This document shows positions 20,056-31,154 of a stretch of 64,000 bases of DNA, one piece after another. The notes beneath the pieces are model-generated. The model had not been told where the DNA came from, ran no database searches, and saw only the letters and a program-made list of their open reading frames with translations. The stretch comes from Loripinus fragilis (taxonomy: Eukaryota; Mollusca; Bivalvia; Lucinida; Lucinidae): the NCBI GenBank assembly GCA_964019695.1, contig OZ026516.1:81919018-81983017 (forward strand), written 5' to 3'. A program made the position numbers and the translations under genes. Positions within the stretch are counted from its first letter, which is position 1. Every line of letters starts with the position of its first letter.

Positions 20056-20276
20056 ATGCTCTTTGCCTGCTGTTAATTTTTCATGCTTTTGTTGTTATCT
20101 GCTGACATTTCAAAAATTAACTTTTTCAAAACAATATTTCAGGAACACTATCAGAGTGTCAAACTATTTGGATTCAGATCAGAATGCCGGTTCTGTCGGT
20201 CCTGATTTGGGTCCAAACTTGTTGCAAAGGCTATCAGCAGACGACAAATTATGTCACCCCTAGCAAGGTAAGAGTT
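20056..20276. mobile_element. P4 element
   Basis: CTCTTTGCCTGCTGTTAATT, GAACACTATCAGAGTGTCAA, central CCGGTTCTGTCGGTCCTGA, CTATCAGCAGACGAC and the right end AAGAGTTAA. Confidence 0.75.
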
Positions 20277-20438
20277 AAGCAGTCTTATAAAATTGAAAGC
20301 CTTATGGTAGAATGCTTTGAACAACTGCAATCCAATGAATATCAATTACAACAATAACATGCATGATTGGTTAGTTCTACATGATGCTACATTCTGATTG
20401 GTCATCAGCGGTCAGCTGACCCTCATCCGGTCCCTTAC

Positions 20439-20513
20439 CTAGGGCTTTGTCATTCTTAACGTCACTATCTAGCGGCACTACATTGCTGACTTCAGCTACA
20501 TTTCCTTTAACTT
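20439..20513 (-). CDS. UNC5: UNC5 juxtamembrane cassette exon 1 (75 nt)
   Basis: A small exon of 75 nt, phase 1 on both sides. The acceptor is CTCTTTCAG|AAGTTAAAG and the donor GCCCTAG|GTAAGG. With the G carried from TSR2 it reads E-VKGNVAEVSNVVPLDSDV and ends KNDKALG. It is hydrophilic, has no cysteine and no recognisable domain. Its position between TSR2 and the membrane helix and its exact phase fit are the evidence. Because it is symmetric it can be skipped without changing frame, so alternative inclusion is likely. Skipping joins G to AT of the next exon and still gives an acidic residue. Confidence 0.8.
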
Positions 20514-20614
20514 CTGAAAGAGGGTTAGTACACAACAATAATTGTTTTATTTCACCATTACTTATGTAAGGATTGGCACTAAAAGACAACCCTTCTCATA
20601 AAGAGCATTTTCAA

Positions 20615-20900
20615 CATAATGCACCCTTCATTTGTAACCACCACCCCCACCTTATACAACTATACCCACCCACCCCTCCCCACACAAGGAATTTATCATT
20701 GTAAAGAGCAGGGCAATGAACAATGGATGGTTCCCTCAACTGCAGGATTTTCAGCAGGCCTGTTAAAACTGTTGTCAAGTAATTTAACCCATATAAACCT
20801 AGCATCCTTTCTGTAGGACTTAGGCAAACAATGCAGACCCAGATCAGACACCGCAGAATGCAGCGGCTGATCAGGGTCTCCACTGTTTTATTAAAGATTG
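20615..20900. repeat. Hairpin with AGACCCAGATCAGA core
   Basis: GGCAAACAATGCAGACCCAG, ATCAGACACCGCAGAATGCA, GCGGCTGATCAGGGTCTCCA. The copy at 58195-58310 has perfect arms. The left part (AATGCACCCTTCATTTG) recurs at 31818. Confidence 0.6.
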
Positions 20901-21004
20901 TTCTATAAAACATTTCATAAAAATGAAAAATACCACCCAAAAAAACGTGGAAATGGAAATGGACTGGTCCAATTGATAAGAAAGGGAAATTGCATTCAGC
21001 ATAA

Positions 21005-21219
21005 ATGTTGTTTTTTTTGTTTTTTTTGTTTGATTTGATTCTTTATGTCCCATCAACAATCTTTCAGTTATAAAGGGACGGGTCTTCCTGGGTTGAACCA
21101 GTACTAAGCTAGGATTAATGTTCTTGCTCAAGGACACAACGCAGTGACGCCGGTGAGGCTCGAACCAGCGGCCCCTCAGTCTCGAGTCAAGCACTCTACC
21201 ACTGAGCCACTGCGCTCCC
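21005..21219 (-). mobile_element. SINE A, near full length
   Basis: Minus-strand: head GGAGCGCAGTGGCTCAGTGG, TAGAGTGCTTGACTCGAGAC, box-B-like GGTTCGAGCC, body ending AAGACCCGTCCC, tail AATCAAATCAAACAAAAA. Best-preserved head of the family here. Confidence 0.88.
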
Positions 21220-21713
21220 CATCAGCATAAATGGGTTAAGTTAAGAGTGTTGGTAACTCGATTTGAAACCTTGCACCCAACATATCTCAAAAGACAGATG
21301 GTTCGGCATATACAGATTCATAAGGGCAATTGAGCAGGAAGATCCAGGTGGGTTTATGGGAAATATAAATCCTTGTTAAAAAGCCCCTAAATCTGCTGAG
21401 AGTAGATTTATGTTAATCTTATTAAATTGATGTTAAGATAAAAGTGGATCAATGGAAATACTAATCTTGCTGTGGTGTTAACCAGATTTGAGCCTGCTTT
21501 GATTAAGCATGGATGTTGACTCAGATTAATGGATATGATCCTAGGATGATACTAAGATCTTTTGATGATGAGTATCTTGTTTGTCTATATTGGAAATGTT
21601 TAGCAGGATCTTATAGCATTAAAGGGGGATTTCTTTTTCTGTAGCATACAGGCTTCCATCAATGCAGGTTCTGGCTTTGTAGAAAATCCAAACAGATATG
21701 ATATGTTGATATA

Positions 21714-22721
21714 CAGTCTACTCTCGATACCTCGAATTTCAAGGGACTGGGCAAAATATGTCGAGTTATCAGTAGTTCGAGGTAACCAAATCATGACGTA
21801 TACCTACCATTTTTGGGCAAAATAATTCACGTTCAATTCGTCCATTAATAGATCGTTATACGGAGCTGTTTCAGTAATAAACTACGGGATGAATTGACCC
21901 AAGAATCAAATGGCATTTGAAATTGAAACATTAAAATTTCTCAGGTACCGCTACAGTCCTGACATTATGACTATTTTTCACTTTCTAAGACAAAATAATA
22001 TAAACATAGCGTTTTCAGTCGGCAACTGGTCCCGCGGTCGGAGGTTTTACCCTTCCGTAAGTAATCATATTTTGAGCCCCAACAGTGTACATGCACGTTT
22101 TAATTTTCATCGGCTTGATGTGCATATGCCTTCCTAATCTTTTTTTGTCATGACATGACCAATGTCCGAAAATAGCCTTAAACGCACAAGTCTGTTTTCA
22201 AAATAATAAAAATTTGGCCAAAGAAACAATTAAATTATACTTTGGCCTTGTTTAAAAGGAGCAGTCATCGGACAGAGATTGCTCAAATATGACACATTAG
22301 CTCATGTAGCCGCTTTGAAGTTGTACCACAATAGATCAATAGAATTCGGCGACCGCGGTCAATTATGTAATTATACATATACAACACACTCATTTACAAC
22401 TGCATGTGTCACACATGTGGACCAAGTGATCGAACAATTGGTGGTTTTAATGGAGATAATTAACGTTGATTGGAGACACATTCAGATAAAAAGGTAATTT
22501 CTTATGAAATTGAATCGAGTTAGGCGTTGTAAAATACACTAAAATTGATCAGCGGGACCAGTTTTTCGTAACGAGTTATCAGTTTTATTGACTTAGCCGT
22601 TGTCGAGATAAACGTTGTGGAATTGCAATAATACATAGGGGAAAATACCGGGACCGGGCCGCCAGGTCGAGATAAGTGATAGTATTGAGTTATGCATAGT
22701 TGAGTTAACGAGAGTCGACTG
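21714..22721. mobile_element. About 1-kb TIR element, TA target site, pogo-like ends
   Basis: Left end CAGTCTACTCTCGATAC, right end GTTAACGAGAGTCGACTG, flanked by TA on both sides. Inverse subterminal motifs GAGTTATCAG recur near both ends. TA duplication and CAGTC...TCTCGTTA ends are seen in Tc1/mariner-pogo MITEs (family knowledge). Length is 1008 bp; no recognisable transposase remains in any frame. Confidence 0.6.
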
Positions 22722-22832
22722 TATTGGCAAACAGTATAAAGGAGTGATCTTCCAAGGCCTTAATCTCATATATTATAGTTTTTCAAGCCCCCTTCCAAAT
22801 TCTTGCATTTGCCTTAGCAAACTGTTGATATG

Positions 22833-23170
22833 ATGTGAAATAACGCCATGCATTAAAATCGATAAACCACTTGTGGGTTACAGATTTTCGGGTAACCTTA
22901 TGAAATGACGCCTATAACGTCACGGCAAAACCCGAACGTTTTCACGCCAAAAATGAGATTTCAAAATAGTTTTTATGTCATATGATAAATAGAATCTTAC
23001 ATTTGTACTCCTGTACTATTGAATTTATTCTTTATTTATTGCGAAAAAGCATTAAAATGCTAGGCTTGCTGAGCATTTTATCGCTTTTCCTCAACTCATT
23101 TAATAAATTAAATAACACGTTTAATAAATTCAATAAAACATGAGCACTCTCAAATAAGATCCTCTATCTC
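22833..23170. mobile_element. P9 element
   Basis: GTGAAATAACGCCATGCATT, GATAAACCACTTGTGGGTTA, CATATGATAAATAGAATC, AAGATCCTCTATC. Matches 14833-15180. Confidence 0.8.
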
Positions 23171-23548
23171 TTTCACCTTCCCGCCCATTTATTAGACCAA
23201 TATGGTACACAAGGAATCATAGCCATATCAATAAGTTTACCTGTCTTATCTGATTAGACTGATCAAAGCTCACACAATCCAATCTACAGTATCTATCTCA
23301 AAGACTTTAGACAGAGCCAGTATTTGCTCTAGTGATATACCCCAATGATATGGTCAAGAGATTAGCAGATGCAAAGCTTGATAATTTACTTCTAATTGAA
23401 AACAAAATCTTTATTGAAATCTGTCTTCCAAGCCATTTGTTAGCACTTAAAGACTGCTTTCTAAGAAAATTTAAAATCAAGACTTGTCCATCAGTGTAAT
23501 GATTTGCCCATCAGACATCATTTAACTCATTACCAAGGTATACACTGT

Positions 23549-23735
23549 ACAGTAAAACCTGTGTAAAACGGCCACTCTCAAAAAATTAGAAAATTGGTTT
23601 TCAAGACACATTATCGCAGGTCAAAAGTATTGCAGAATGCTCCACGGGGAGCATTCTGCAATACTTTTGACCTGCATTAAGCTACCATTTGTCATTTAGA
23701 TCTTTTGAGTAGCCGTTTTTCACAGGTTTTACTGT
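23549..23735. mobile_element. P5 hairpin element
   Basis: ACAGTAAAACCTGTGTAAAA ... TTTTTCACAGGTTTTACTGT, with AAGTATTGCAGAATGCTCCA and GGGGAGCATTCTGCAATACT making the central palindrome. Confidence 0.85.
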
Positions 23736-23749
23736 ACACTGTAACTCCT

Positions 23750-24125
23750 AAGGCCGACCTTAAAAAAATGTTGGTTTGTCGTGCTCCTACCTACCCACCC
23801 AAAACAGGCCCTACCCCAAAAAAATTATTGTCTATCTGAGATTTTTTTTTTTTTTAATTTTTCTCTAGTTCTGTTAACAAACCCTTCTCTAAAATCATTA
23901 AAAGCTTTATTTTAATTGAAGAAAGGTTACAGAGACTGTTATGTTATTATATGCATTCTTACATTATATACAGTATTTGTAGACCTCCTAAAGTGATAGT
24001 AAGAAGTCATAAAATTATGCTGAATTTCTAAAAAAAAAAGAAAAAAAAAAAGACCAACCTACCTACCCAAACTGAAATTGATGGGTAGGAGCACGGCAAA
24101 CAAATATAATTTTAAGGATGGCCTA
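23750..24125. mobile_element. TIR element with GGCCGACCTTAAAAAAAT-type ends
   Basis: Left GGCCGACCTTAAAAAAATGT, TGGTTTGTCGTGCTCCTACC; right GTAGGAGCACGGCAAACAAA, ATTTTAAGGATGGCC. The inner part is T-rich, then A-rich. One copy only in the window. Confidence 0.6.
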
Positions 24126-24129
24126 ACCG

Positions 24130-24785
24130 AGCATGTCCCAATATAACAGCTGTCAGACATGATCTGTTTGAAATCAATTTCACTGGTGAGGGGAAGGGAT
24201 AGGAGCCTGTTCCTTTAAATTCATTTCCTGGTTGCTGAATTGATGAAAGGCAAAATGGTGCAAACTGATACTTCAAAAAATTAAGTGTAAATGGTAAATC
24301 TAGAGTTATTATAACTTAAAAGAGAAGTTCTTATTAAAAGTTGTTTTATGTCAATTAAGATATGTTCTGATCTGTTCTGTTCAAAAAATGAAAAAAATCT
24401 CTCGCATGATCTGTGAATAAAAATGAAACTGACATTTTGATTTGAACTTTATTTTTAATTCCATATCTAAGACAAAATGCAACATCGACATTGAGCTGTC
24501 TAATTTTCTTTAAAAGTTAAAACTATCAATTTAACTTCATATAAAAAATTTAAATATCTCAGTTATATCTGTATATGTACACATAGTTGCATTCTAATTT
24601 TTAACATACATTTTTTTATATTATACAGTTAAGGAAATATTAAAAATGAATGTGTTTGGAAGTTCAAGTGAAAAGTCAATCTTTCTAGCAAAGAAAAAAA
24701 AAGATGTCCCCAGGACAAAAATTGAATTATTTTACAATCAAAATTGACTATGAGGATAAATAACCTGTGTCAGATGTCAATCAAT
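24130..24785. other. Intron, nothing recognised
   Basis: A+T-rich sequence without visible exon or repeat. Confidence 0.4.
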
Positions 24786-24834
24786 TTGTCAATTAATGTC
24801 TGCCAACAATGAGTTTGAAAAAAGATCGCATCAC

Positions 24835-24945
24835 CATAAAATGGTTGGTCCTCTTTTATTATCAAAAAGACACAGCAGGTCTAGGTCAGACTGCATTTAT
24901 GCAGTCTGATCTAGACCTACAGTGTCTAATAATAAAAGTATTTGA
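24835..24945. repeat. Inverted repeat with GTCTAGGTCAGACTGC core
   Basis: TTTTATTATCAAAAAGACAC, GCAGGTCTAGGTCAGACTGC, ATTTATGCAGTCTGATCTAG, ACCTACAGTGTCTAATAATA. Near-perfect stem of about 45 nt. Confidence 0.75.
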
Positions 24946-25474
24946 ACCAGACCTTACTGAAATTGCAAATTTCAAAACATTTGTGACAGATCTTAACAAC
25001 AATTAACTTTCTGAAAAAGTCAAAAGGACATTTTCATGTTACACACCTTAGATGCATTTATTTTTGTACACATTTAATGCAGACATATGACTACATCATA
25101 ATGTTTCTAGATTTAATGTGTCTCTCTTCAGTTGTCAGCGAAATGTCATTTAAATTTATATGCATTTACTCCTCGTATATTTTTTCTCGAAATCTTTTAG
25201 ATATCAGACCATTTTTCAATAGGAGGTAATAGGATTTTGTATGCAAAACTTCATTATCTAAGTAATTTATCAGTCAGTTCAGAGTTCTATTTAATTGTCA
25301 CTTTAGTTATATTTTGAGCCAGACCGTGTGATATGGTACTTATTGCACAGGCTTAGAGTCATCTTTAAACATGCATTCACCATGTTCACAGATATATCCC
25401 ATGTAAAGTCATTCTATGTGTGCTATGAAGGGGCTGTGAGGACTGAAAGAAGTGCTTTAATTTGATGGTCAAGT

Positions 25475-25690
25475 CAGGGGCAGATCCACTGGATTTCTGG
25501 AGAGGGGGTACATATGTATAGGTGTGGGGGGTTCGCTTTGCTGATTTTATCTCCTTTTTCTTAAATATCCCATGAAAATGAAATAATTTGGCCTGAGACC
25601 AAATTATTTAATTTTCATAGGATATTTAAAAACCATGTATGGGGAGGGGTTCAAGCCAACCCCTTGACCCCCTTTGGATTCACCATTGCC
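25475..25690. mobile_element. P6 element
   Basis: CAGGGGCAGATCCACTGGAT at the left, then ATGAAATAATTTGGCCTGAG, ACCAAATTATTTAATTTTCA and ATTTAAAAACCATG; the right end is decayed (TTTGGATTCACC). Confidence 0.7.
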
Positions 25691-25804
25691 AGTGCCCATG
25701 TGGTATGTACCAAAATGTCAAGAGCTGCATTTTTTATGCATAAGCCTAGACACTGAAGGGGATACTTTTAACACTTACAGCTTCTATCAGCATTCATACA
25801 GACA

Positions 25805-26165
25805 AGTCTGGGTGAAACTCAAGGACTTCTCAAGGACTTCTAAAAGACTTTTCTACATTTTCAAGGACTAGGAGTTCATCAATAATACTGACTTACAAAT
25901 ACAAATTCATTTTTTGAAATTCTTTACTAAGATAATAGAGAAATCAGTCCTAGAAATTTAATATAATATTCGGTGCGCAAAAAATTATACTGTCAGATTT
26001 CAGTTTCCATTTAATAATAACAGTGATAATAAAATTCACAGAAAACAGTAAAAATTAAATTCAAGTATTTTTCATAGTCCTGGAGTGATTCGAAGGCAGA
26101 TTCAATTTTCAAGGACTTTTCAAGAAAACTGTCCGTATTAAAGTACTTTTCATAAGAGAAAATCA
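25805..26165. mobile_element. P13 element
   Basis: CTCAAGGACTTCTCAAGGAC, TTCAAGGACTAGGAGTTCAT, TTTTCAAGGACTTTTCAAG and GTACTTTTCATAAGAG; diverged from 18998-19410. Confidence 0.6.
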
Positions 26166-26763
26166 TCACAACTGAAGCCCTGGACCAAACCTTATTTTCC
26201 CAACAGGCAAAACCAACCTATATCCATTAAGATGGGGAATTTTAATTTACCTTCAATAAGTAATAAGTATAAGCCCAAGGCTAATCGTTTTTTCTGATTC
26301 ATTAAGTTGACGATACATTATACTGATCAAACCGGAAAACAAAGACTTCAGAGTAGAGTTAGATTTATGAAAAATATACTGAAAAAAATTACACTTATAG
26401 TATATATAGTGGACTCATAGTAGACAAAGACTCCAAAACGTTTTTTTTGTTGTTTTTTTTGCAACTCTGAATGCAACAGGGGAAACACGCAAATTATTTA
26501 AAAAAATATACAAAATATTGCACATACAATTTCTGTTACGTCATTTTTATTTGAAATATCATGCGAGTCTCTCACTTAAGTTGTTTGCTAATTATAATCT
26601 GCTAGCTCTTTATATTAAAGTTAACTCTTTACCTGCTGATTACGTTTGCAAACAGTTTCAACCCAAATCAGGCCCAACATTACATCCTGCCTGATCTGGA
26701 CCACTCTGATGGTATTCCTGAACGAATTTTTTGAAAAAGTTGATTTTGAAAAAATCAGATGAC

Positions 26764-27328
26764 CAGTGACGGATCCAAGGGGTTCGTTCGAACCTCCCTC
26801 CCCGCCGCCAGTTTTATTAAATATCCAATGACAGGGGCGTGCCTGCATATATGCAAAGTACGCAGCTGTGTACTTTAATTTTTGAATGTCCTAAAAACAA
26901 AAACGTCTTAAATCGCGAAAAATGCAATAAAAACATGCCTCACCCGGGTTAGGTCTTTACATTACAAGTATACCGATTTTGTAATAATCCTGAACCAAAG
27001 CAATAGGATTTTGACTGTTTTTCACTTTTGTTTTGGAAACAATTAAGTCGGTGTTTAGGTTCAGAAAATGCAGGAGAAGTCACCATTTAGTTCATATTTT
27101 GATTTTTTTTCCCTTACGTATGGGAGGGGGATACATACCCAGCCCCTGCATACTTTGATTTTGCCCTCAGGCACGCCCCTGAATGAAAATGAAATAATTT
27201 GGTCTCACTGAGACCAAATTATTTCATTTTCATGGGATATTTAAGAACAACGGGATAAAATCAGCAAAGCGAACCCCACACTTTTATACATAAGAACCCC
27301 CTTTCTAGAAATCCTGGATCCGCCCCTG
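26764..27328. mobile_element. P6 element inserted in P4
   Basis: Ends CAGTGACGGATCCAAGG and CCTGGATCCGCCCCTG, 5-nt target duplication ATGAC. It contains the P6 palindrome AATAATTTGGTCTCACTGAG and is itself interrupted at 26832-27181. CAG...CTG ends recall hAT elements, though hAT duplications are usually 8 nt. Confidence 0.78.
26832..27181. mobile_element. 350-bp TIR element nested in P6
   Basis: Perfect 14-nt ends CAGGGGCGTGCCTG / CAGGCACGCCCCTG. The flanking direct repeat AATGA is at 26827-26831 and 27182-27186. Non-coding. hAT-like by ends only. Confidence 0.82.
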
Positions 27329-27587
27329 ATGACAGAAAAGCATAAAAAATGTCCCAGCATGCAGAGTTAATTTCCAGTATGTAAATGCAGCAACATCTGC
27401 CATCAGTATTCAGTGAGACCAAATTATTTCATTTTCATGGAATATTAAAGAACAATGGGATAAAATCATCAAAGTGAACCACAGAACCCCCTTTCCAGAA
27501 ATTGATGACAAAAAAGCATAAAAAATGTCGCAGCATGTAAAGAGTTAATTTGGAGTATGTAAATGCAGCAACATCTGCCATCAGTAT
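27209..27587 (+). repeat. Two-copy tandem duplication (P6 end plus P4 end plus flank)
   Basis: Unit 1 at about 27209-27411 and unit 2 at about 27412-27587 both run from GTGAGACCAAATTATTTCAT through AAAAGCATAAAAAATGTC and AGAGTTAATT to GCAACATCTGCCATCAGTAT. Unit 2 lacks about 25 nt around the P6 end. Confidence 0.8.
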
Positions 27588-27787
27588 TGTATCTGTCAAG
27601 TGTCATCAGGTGATATATGTTAATTTCAAGGTCAACTCTATACATACAGTGCAGTGGGGCAAAAAAACAAATATGACAAATTTTAACTCAAATATGTTTT
27701 TTTAACTAGATGTAATTGTCATAATTAACAGGTGTCCTGACAGAAAGAGTCCACCTTAAAAATTCTGGCATGTTTGGGGCAGTCATT

Positions 27788-28017
27788 CATGCGCGGATCC
27801 AGAAAAATTTTTTTTTGCTTTTTTTTAGCTGAAGAGGGGAGAGAGGATCCAAATACCACTAGAAGCGGGCCATCATCGGCCTGCCAGCAAAACACCATTT
27901 AAATGGCGTTTCACTGGCGTGACGATGATGGCCCTACAGTGAATCTGGCTTGGTAGCTTTGTGATTTAAAGGGGATACGGACCAGTGCTGCTAAGAAACC
28001 CTCTGGATCCGCACATG
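27788..28017. mobile_element. P7 element
   Basis: CATGCGCGGATCCAGAAA ... CTCTGGATCCGCACATG, with GGGCCATCATCGGCCTGCCA and GACGATGATGGCCC at the centre. TIRs read outward. Confidence 0.82.
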
Positions 28018-28029
28018 ATGTACACATAA

Positions 28030-28490
28030 ACTAAAGACACCCGTGTCAGCGTTTATACCAGTCTGTAAAATACAGTGCAGTCCCTTAATAATGCTATTTT
28101 TGGGTCCTCAGGAATTGACTGTGTTTTAAGTGAATATAGGCTCTCATATTTTGGGCAAAATGGGAGGTCCTTCACCATTCACCATGCCCAATGTCATAAG
28201 TCCCCAGGTCTTTTTGTTTGTTTGGTAAGGAGTCACTTTACAGTTAAGTATTCCACATATTGCATTACAAGGCAACTCTTAGAAGTAATTGTGTGCACTT
28301 TACGTGTGGAAATAAAGAATATCATGAACGTGCAGGTAACAACAAACTGGCATGTTTTTAGCTTAATTTTACATAACAAGCAAGTTTCCCATACAAACAT
28401 CCATCTCTCCGCTCATTGCTACTAATTTCTTAAAATGTTTGTGATGTTTTGGAAGTCTGCAGACATGGGAGTATAGAAGGTGAATCACGA
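28030..28490. other. Intron, nothing recognised
   Basis: No exon or repeat that I can support. Confidence 0.4.
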
Positions 28491-28509
28491 AAAGCATGTC
28501 CTTTGTGCT

Positions 28510-28580
28510 TAGTCAGACAGCGAAAGCACAGATCAGTCTGCGCAATTGCGCAGACTGATCGGTGCTTTGACTGTCTGTCG
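28510..28580. repeat. Near-perfect hairpin with GATCAG core
   Basis: CAGACAGCGAAAGCACAGAT, CAGTCTGCGCAATTGCGCAG, ACTGATCGGTGCTTTGACTG. Stem of about 30 nt around GCGCAATTGCGC; related by core to P11. Confidence 0.75.
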
Positions 28581-29030
28581 ATGTACATTAGATATCCCCC
28601 ACAAAATCAGTAACAAATTGATGGTCCTAACTAGATGATTAAATGCGCAGGACTTGAGAATCGGTGAATGCTCAGAAGGCCCTATTCCACTGCCGTGGCC
28701 CAGGTTTATGCATTAAGAACATGCCTCCCCTAATTAATAGATGGCTCTATTCCAACTAATTTTGTAAGCAAGTTAATTTAATCATGGGGAAGTGAATTCT
28801 GGATAATATCTATACAAATTACATGTTTATTTTTTGCTTCACTAAACCAGCTATAATCCAACCTGACATTTTTTATATCAATTTAGTTCTTACGAAACAG
28901 ATAAAAATGAAGTTTGTTCAAAATGCATTCGCAATGTATCTATCAATTTTCAGCTAAAATTAGACCTTTTCACATAGATCTATGACAGCTCGATGCCAAA
29001 ACAAAATTGTGAGACTAACTGAAAGTGTCT

Positions 29031-29224
29031 AGCGGATCCAGAGGGGGTCCCCTCTCCCCCGGTTTTAAATATCCTATTAAAATGAAATAATTTGGTCTCA
29101 GTGAGACCAAATTATTTCATTTTCATGGGATATCTAAGAAAAGTGAGATAAAATCAGCAAAGCCAACCCCCAACACCTTTATACATATGACCCCCTTTTC
29201 CAGAAATCCTGGATCAGCCCCTGA
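29031..29224. mobile_element. P6 element
   Basis: AGCGGATCCAGAGGGGGT on the left and CTGGATCAGCCCCTG on the right; palindrome AATAATTTGGTCTCAGTGAG, ACCAAATTATTTCATTTTCA. Confidence 0.8.
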
Positions 29225-29499
29225 ATACATTGCAAAAGTATGAATGAATCTTTGAGTAAACTTAAACCATCACCATGATCACCACCCATAAGTAAAAGAT
29301 TTTCAAAGAAAGCTCTTATAACTTCACTTGCTTGCCCTCTCTGCACCTGCTCTGTGTCCAAACTGCTTGTAAATGTTATCAGCAGCAAGTTAAAGAAGTT
29401 GTTTGAACTTGTTAAACCAGGCCAAAGAGGACAAGCAGTGTTTTAAAGTTGTATTTAATAAAGCCTAAACATTTCATTTTCAATGAGACAGTCAACCAT

Positions 29500-29719
29500 T
29501 ACGGTAAATGTTCTAAAATTTCGAACACTTTTCCCCTTCTTTTCTTAAACAAAATGTTGGTTTTCAGGGCTGGAATCCACATAATGCTTGTCAGAATAGC
29601 AAACAGGGGAGACCCTGGTCAGACTGCTTCATCAGAAGCAGTCTGATCTGGGTCTGCCTTGTTTGTCTAGACCTTTTTGTCAAGCAACCAGTGTTCGAAA
29701 TTTTAGAACATTTACCGTA
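29500..29719. mobile_element. P3 element, complete, abutting the TSR2 donor
   Basis: TIRs TACGGTAAATGTTCTAAAAT / ATTTTAGAACATTTACCGTA are perfect. Centre GACTGCTTCATCAGAAGCAG. It ends at intron +7 after exon 29726-29887; the donor GTGAGT is directly followed by the element. Confidence 0.9.
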
Positions 29720-29725
29720 ACTCAC

Positions 29726-29887
29726 CTCTACACATTCCATTTGTACAGTTGGTTGTGTCTAGGTCGCTGCCAGAACAGTATCGGCCACCATTGGCTGGAT
29801 GTGGGTGGTCACATGCTCGTCGCCGGAGATGAATACAATCAGTATTGCATGTGGACCAAGATGACCACGGGGACCATTTGCCATGAA
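29726..29887 (-). CDS. UNC5: UNC5 exon: second thrombospondin type 1 repeat
   Basis: A complete second TSR in one symmetric phase 1-1 exon of 162 nt. The acceptor is CTTTTCAG|TTCATGG and the donor TGTAGAG|GTGAGT. It encodes V-HGKWSPWSSWSTCNTDC, then LRRRACDHPHPANGG, and ends TTNCTNGMCR. WSPWSSW gives the stacked tryptophans and NCT is a possible N-glycosylation sequon. Unlike TSR1 it has CNTDC where the O-fucose consensus would need S or T before the second C, so it probably lacks that modification. The closing block D-x-x-NCTxGxC is shared with vertebrate UNC5 TSR2 (family knowledge). The end of a P3 element lies at intron position +7, directly after the donor consensus. Confidence 0.95.
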
Positions 29888-30004
29888 CTGAAAAGGTAAA
29901 ATGGTTAAAAATACAGTAAACCAATCAATACCAGGCAAAATCATGAAAGCATCAACACTTTTAATACACCAACCAGTAGAATACATCACATTTATAACCC
30001 TCCG

Positions 30005-30200
30005 ACAGAGTTACCAATCAGCAGAATGACGACAGATCACATAACCCTCATACAAAAATATCAACCAGCAGAATGATAACCCTCATACAGAATTACCAAC
30101 GGGCAGAATGATATATTGCACAACCCTCATACAGCCCTCATACAGTTACCAACCAGCAGAATGATATATCACATAACACTCATACAGAATTACCAACAGA
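30005..30200 (+). repeat. Minisatellite upstream of the TSR2 exon
   Basis: Four to five loose copies of ACCAACCAGCAGAATGATA plus CACATAACCCTCATACAGAA, with variable spacing of roughly 40-60 nt. It is in the intron before TSR2, about 115 nt from its acceptor. Confidence 0.7.
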
Positions 30201-30274
30201 GTCTCCAGTCCAGTTTGATATTGGTCCCTTATATATCTTAATTCTAGATCTTCAGACCCCTGGATAAGAGTAGG

Positions 30275-30370
30275 CATTTTTTTCAACCAAAACGTATGTG
30301 TTGGGTACTCAAGAGAACAGTCTCAATTAAGCACACCAAACATGTTTAAACTGATGGGTAAGTTTATGCT
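30275..30370. repeat. P2 copy, hairpin partly deleted
   Basis: AACGTATGTGTTGGGTACTC, CAGTCTCAATTAAGCACACC, AAACATGTTTAAACTGATGG. Confidence 0.65.
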
Positions 30371-30639
30371 ATTTTTGTTTTGTTTATCTTTGCATACTGG
30401 GATTTTGTCAGAATAGGGGACATAAACAAATCAATTAAAAAGTATGTGTGTGGGGCTGTGGGCTGGAGTTCAAACTTGTGACCCACGGCACTGGACTAAT
30501 CCCAGATCACAAATTGCCTACTGCGATATTGGGCCAGTCCACACTAGCAATAATACAAATGTGGCAGAAGCCCAAAACCGCTTACAGAAACCACCTTACC
30601 ATCCACCATGGTGTTACACAACTTCTGTATAATATTATA

Positions 30640-30879
30640 TGAGCCGCATCATGTGATTTCCAACAGTGTGGCATTTTGACAAGTTTAGACTAAGATGAGC
30701 CTGTGTAGCCTCCTCTTAAGCTTAGCAACTCAAAATGATGTTCAGTCAGTAGCTTAACACTCAAAGAATATTCAAGCGACTAGCAATGGCTCTGATCAGA
30801 CTGTGCGTATGCACAGGCTGGTCAGAGCCTTTGCTGGTCGCACATACCACATTGTTGGAAATCTCATGTCGCTGCTCAT
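30640..30879. mobile_element. P11 element
   Basis: TGAGCCGCATCATGTGATTT ... AAATCTCATGTCGCTGCTCA; centre GGCTCTGATCAGACTGTGCG, TATGCACAGGCTGGTCAGAG. Confidence 0.82.
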
Positions 30880-31154
30880 ATAGAAAAGTTAATCTTATCT
30901 TCAGCCTTATACCAAGGTTTCTCAGGATGAAACGATCTATCAACTATTGTCAGTGATTTATAGGTTGTGTAAAAAAACAAAAGAAAAACAAGTCCTCGCT
31001 GTATATAAACAGTAAGTGGTACCACTTATTTCAACCATCATTTTTCTCTTCGTTCATTTTAGAAACATTTACTGCTTCTTTCGCTCATTAGTTCAGACAA
31101 TTAAACTCTTAGTCAACAGATGTCAGTCAGGCCTACAGATTAGAGAGCATTTTC

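Larger units (their letters stand above)
26621..27370. mobile_element. P4 element split by a P6 element
   Basis: Inverted P4: TTAACTCTTTACCTGCTGAT and CAACCCAAATCAGGCCC on the left; after the insert it resumes CAGAAAAGCATAAAAAATG, CCCAGCATGCAGAGTTAA. The break carries a 5-nt direct repeat ATGAC (26759-26763 and 27329-27333). Confidence 0.8.
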
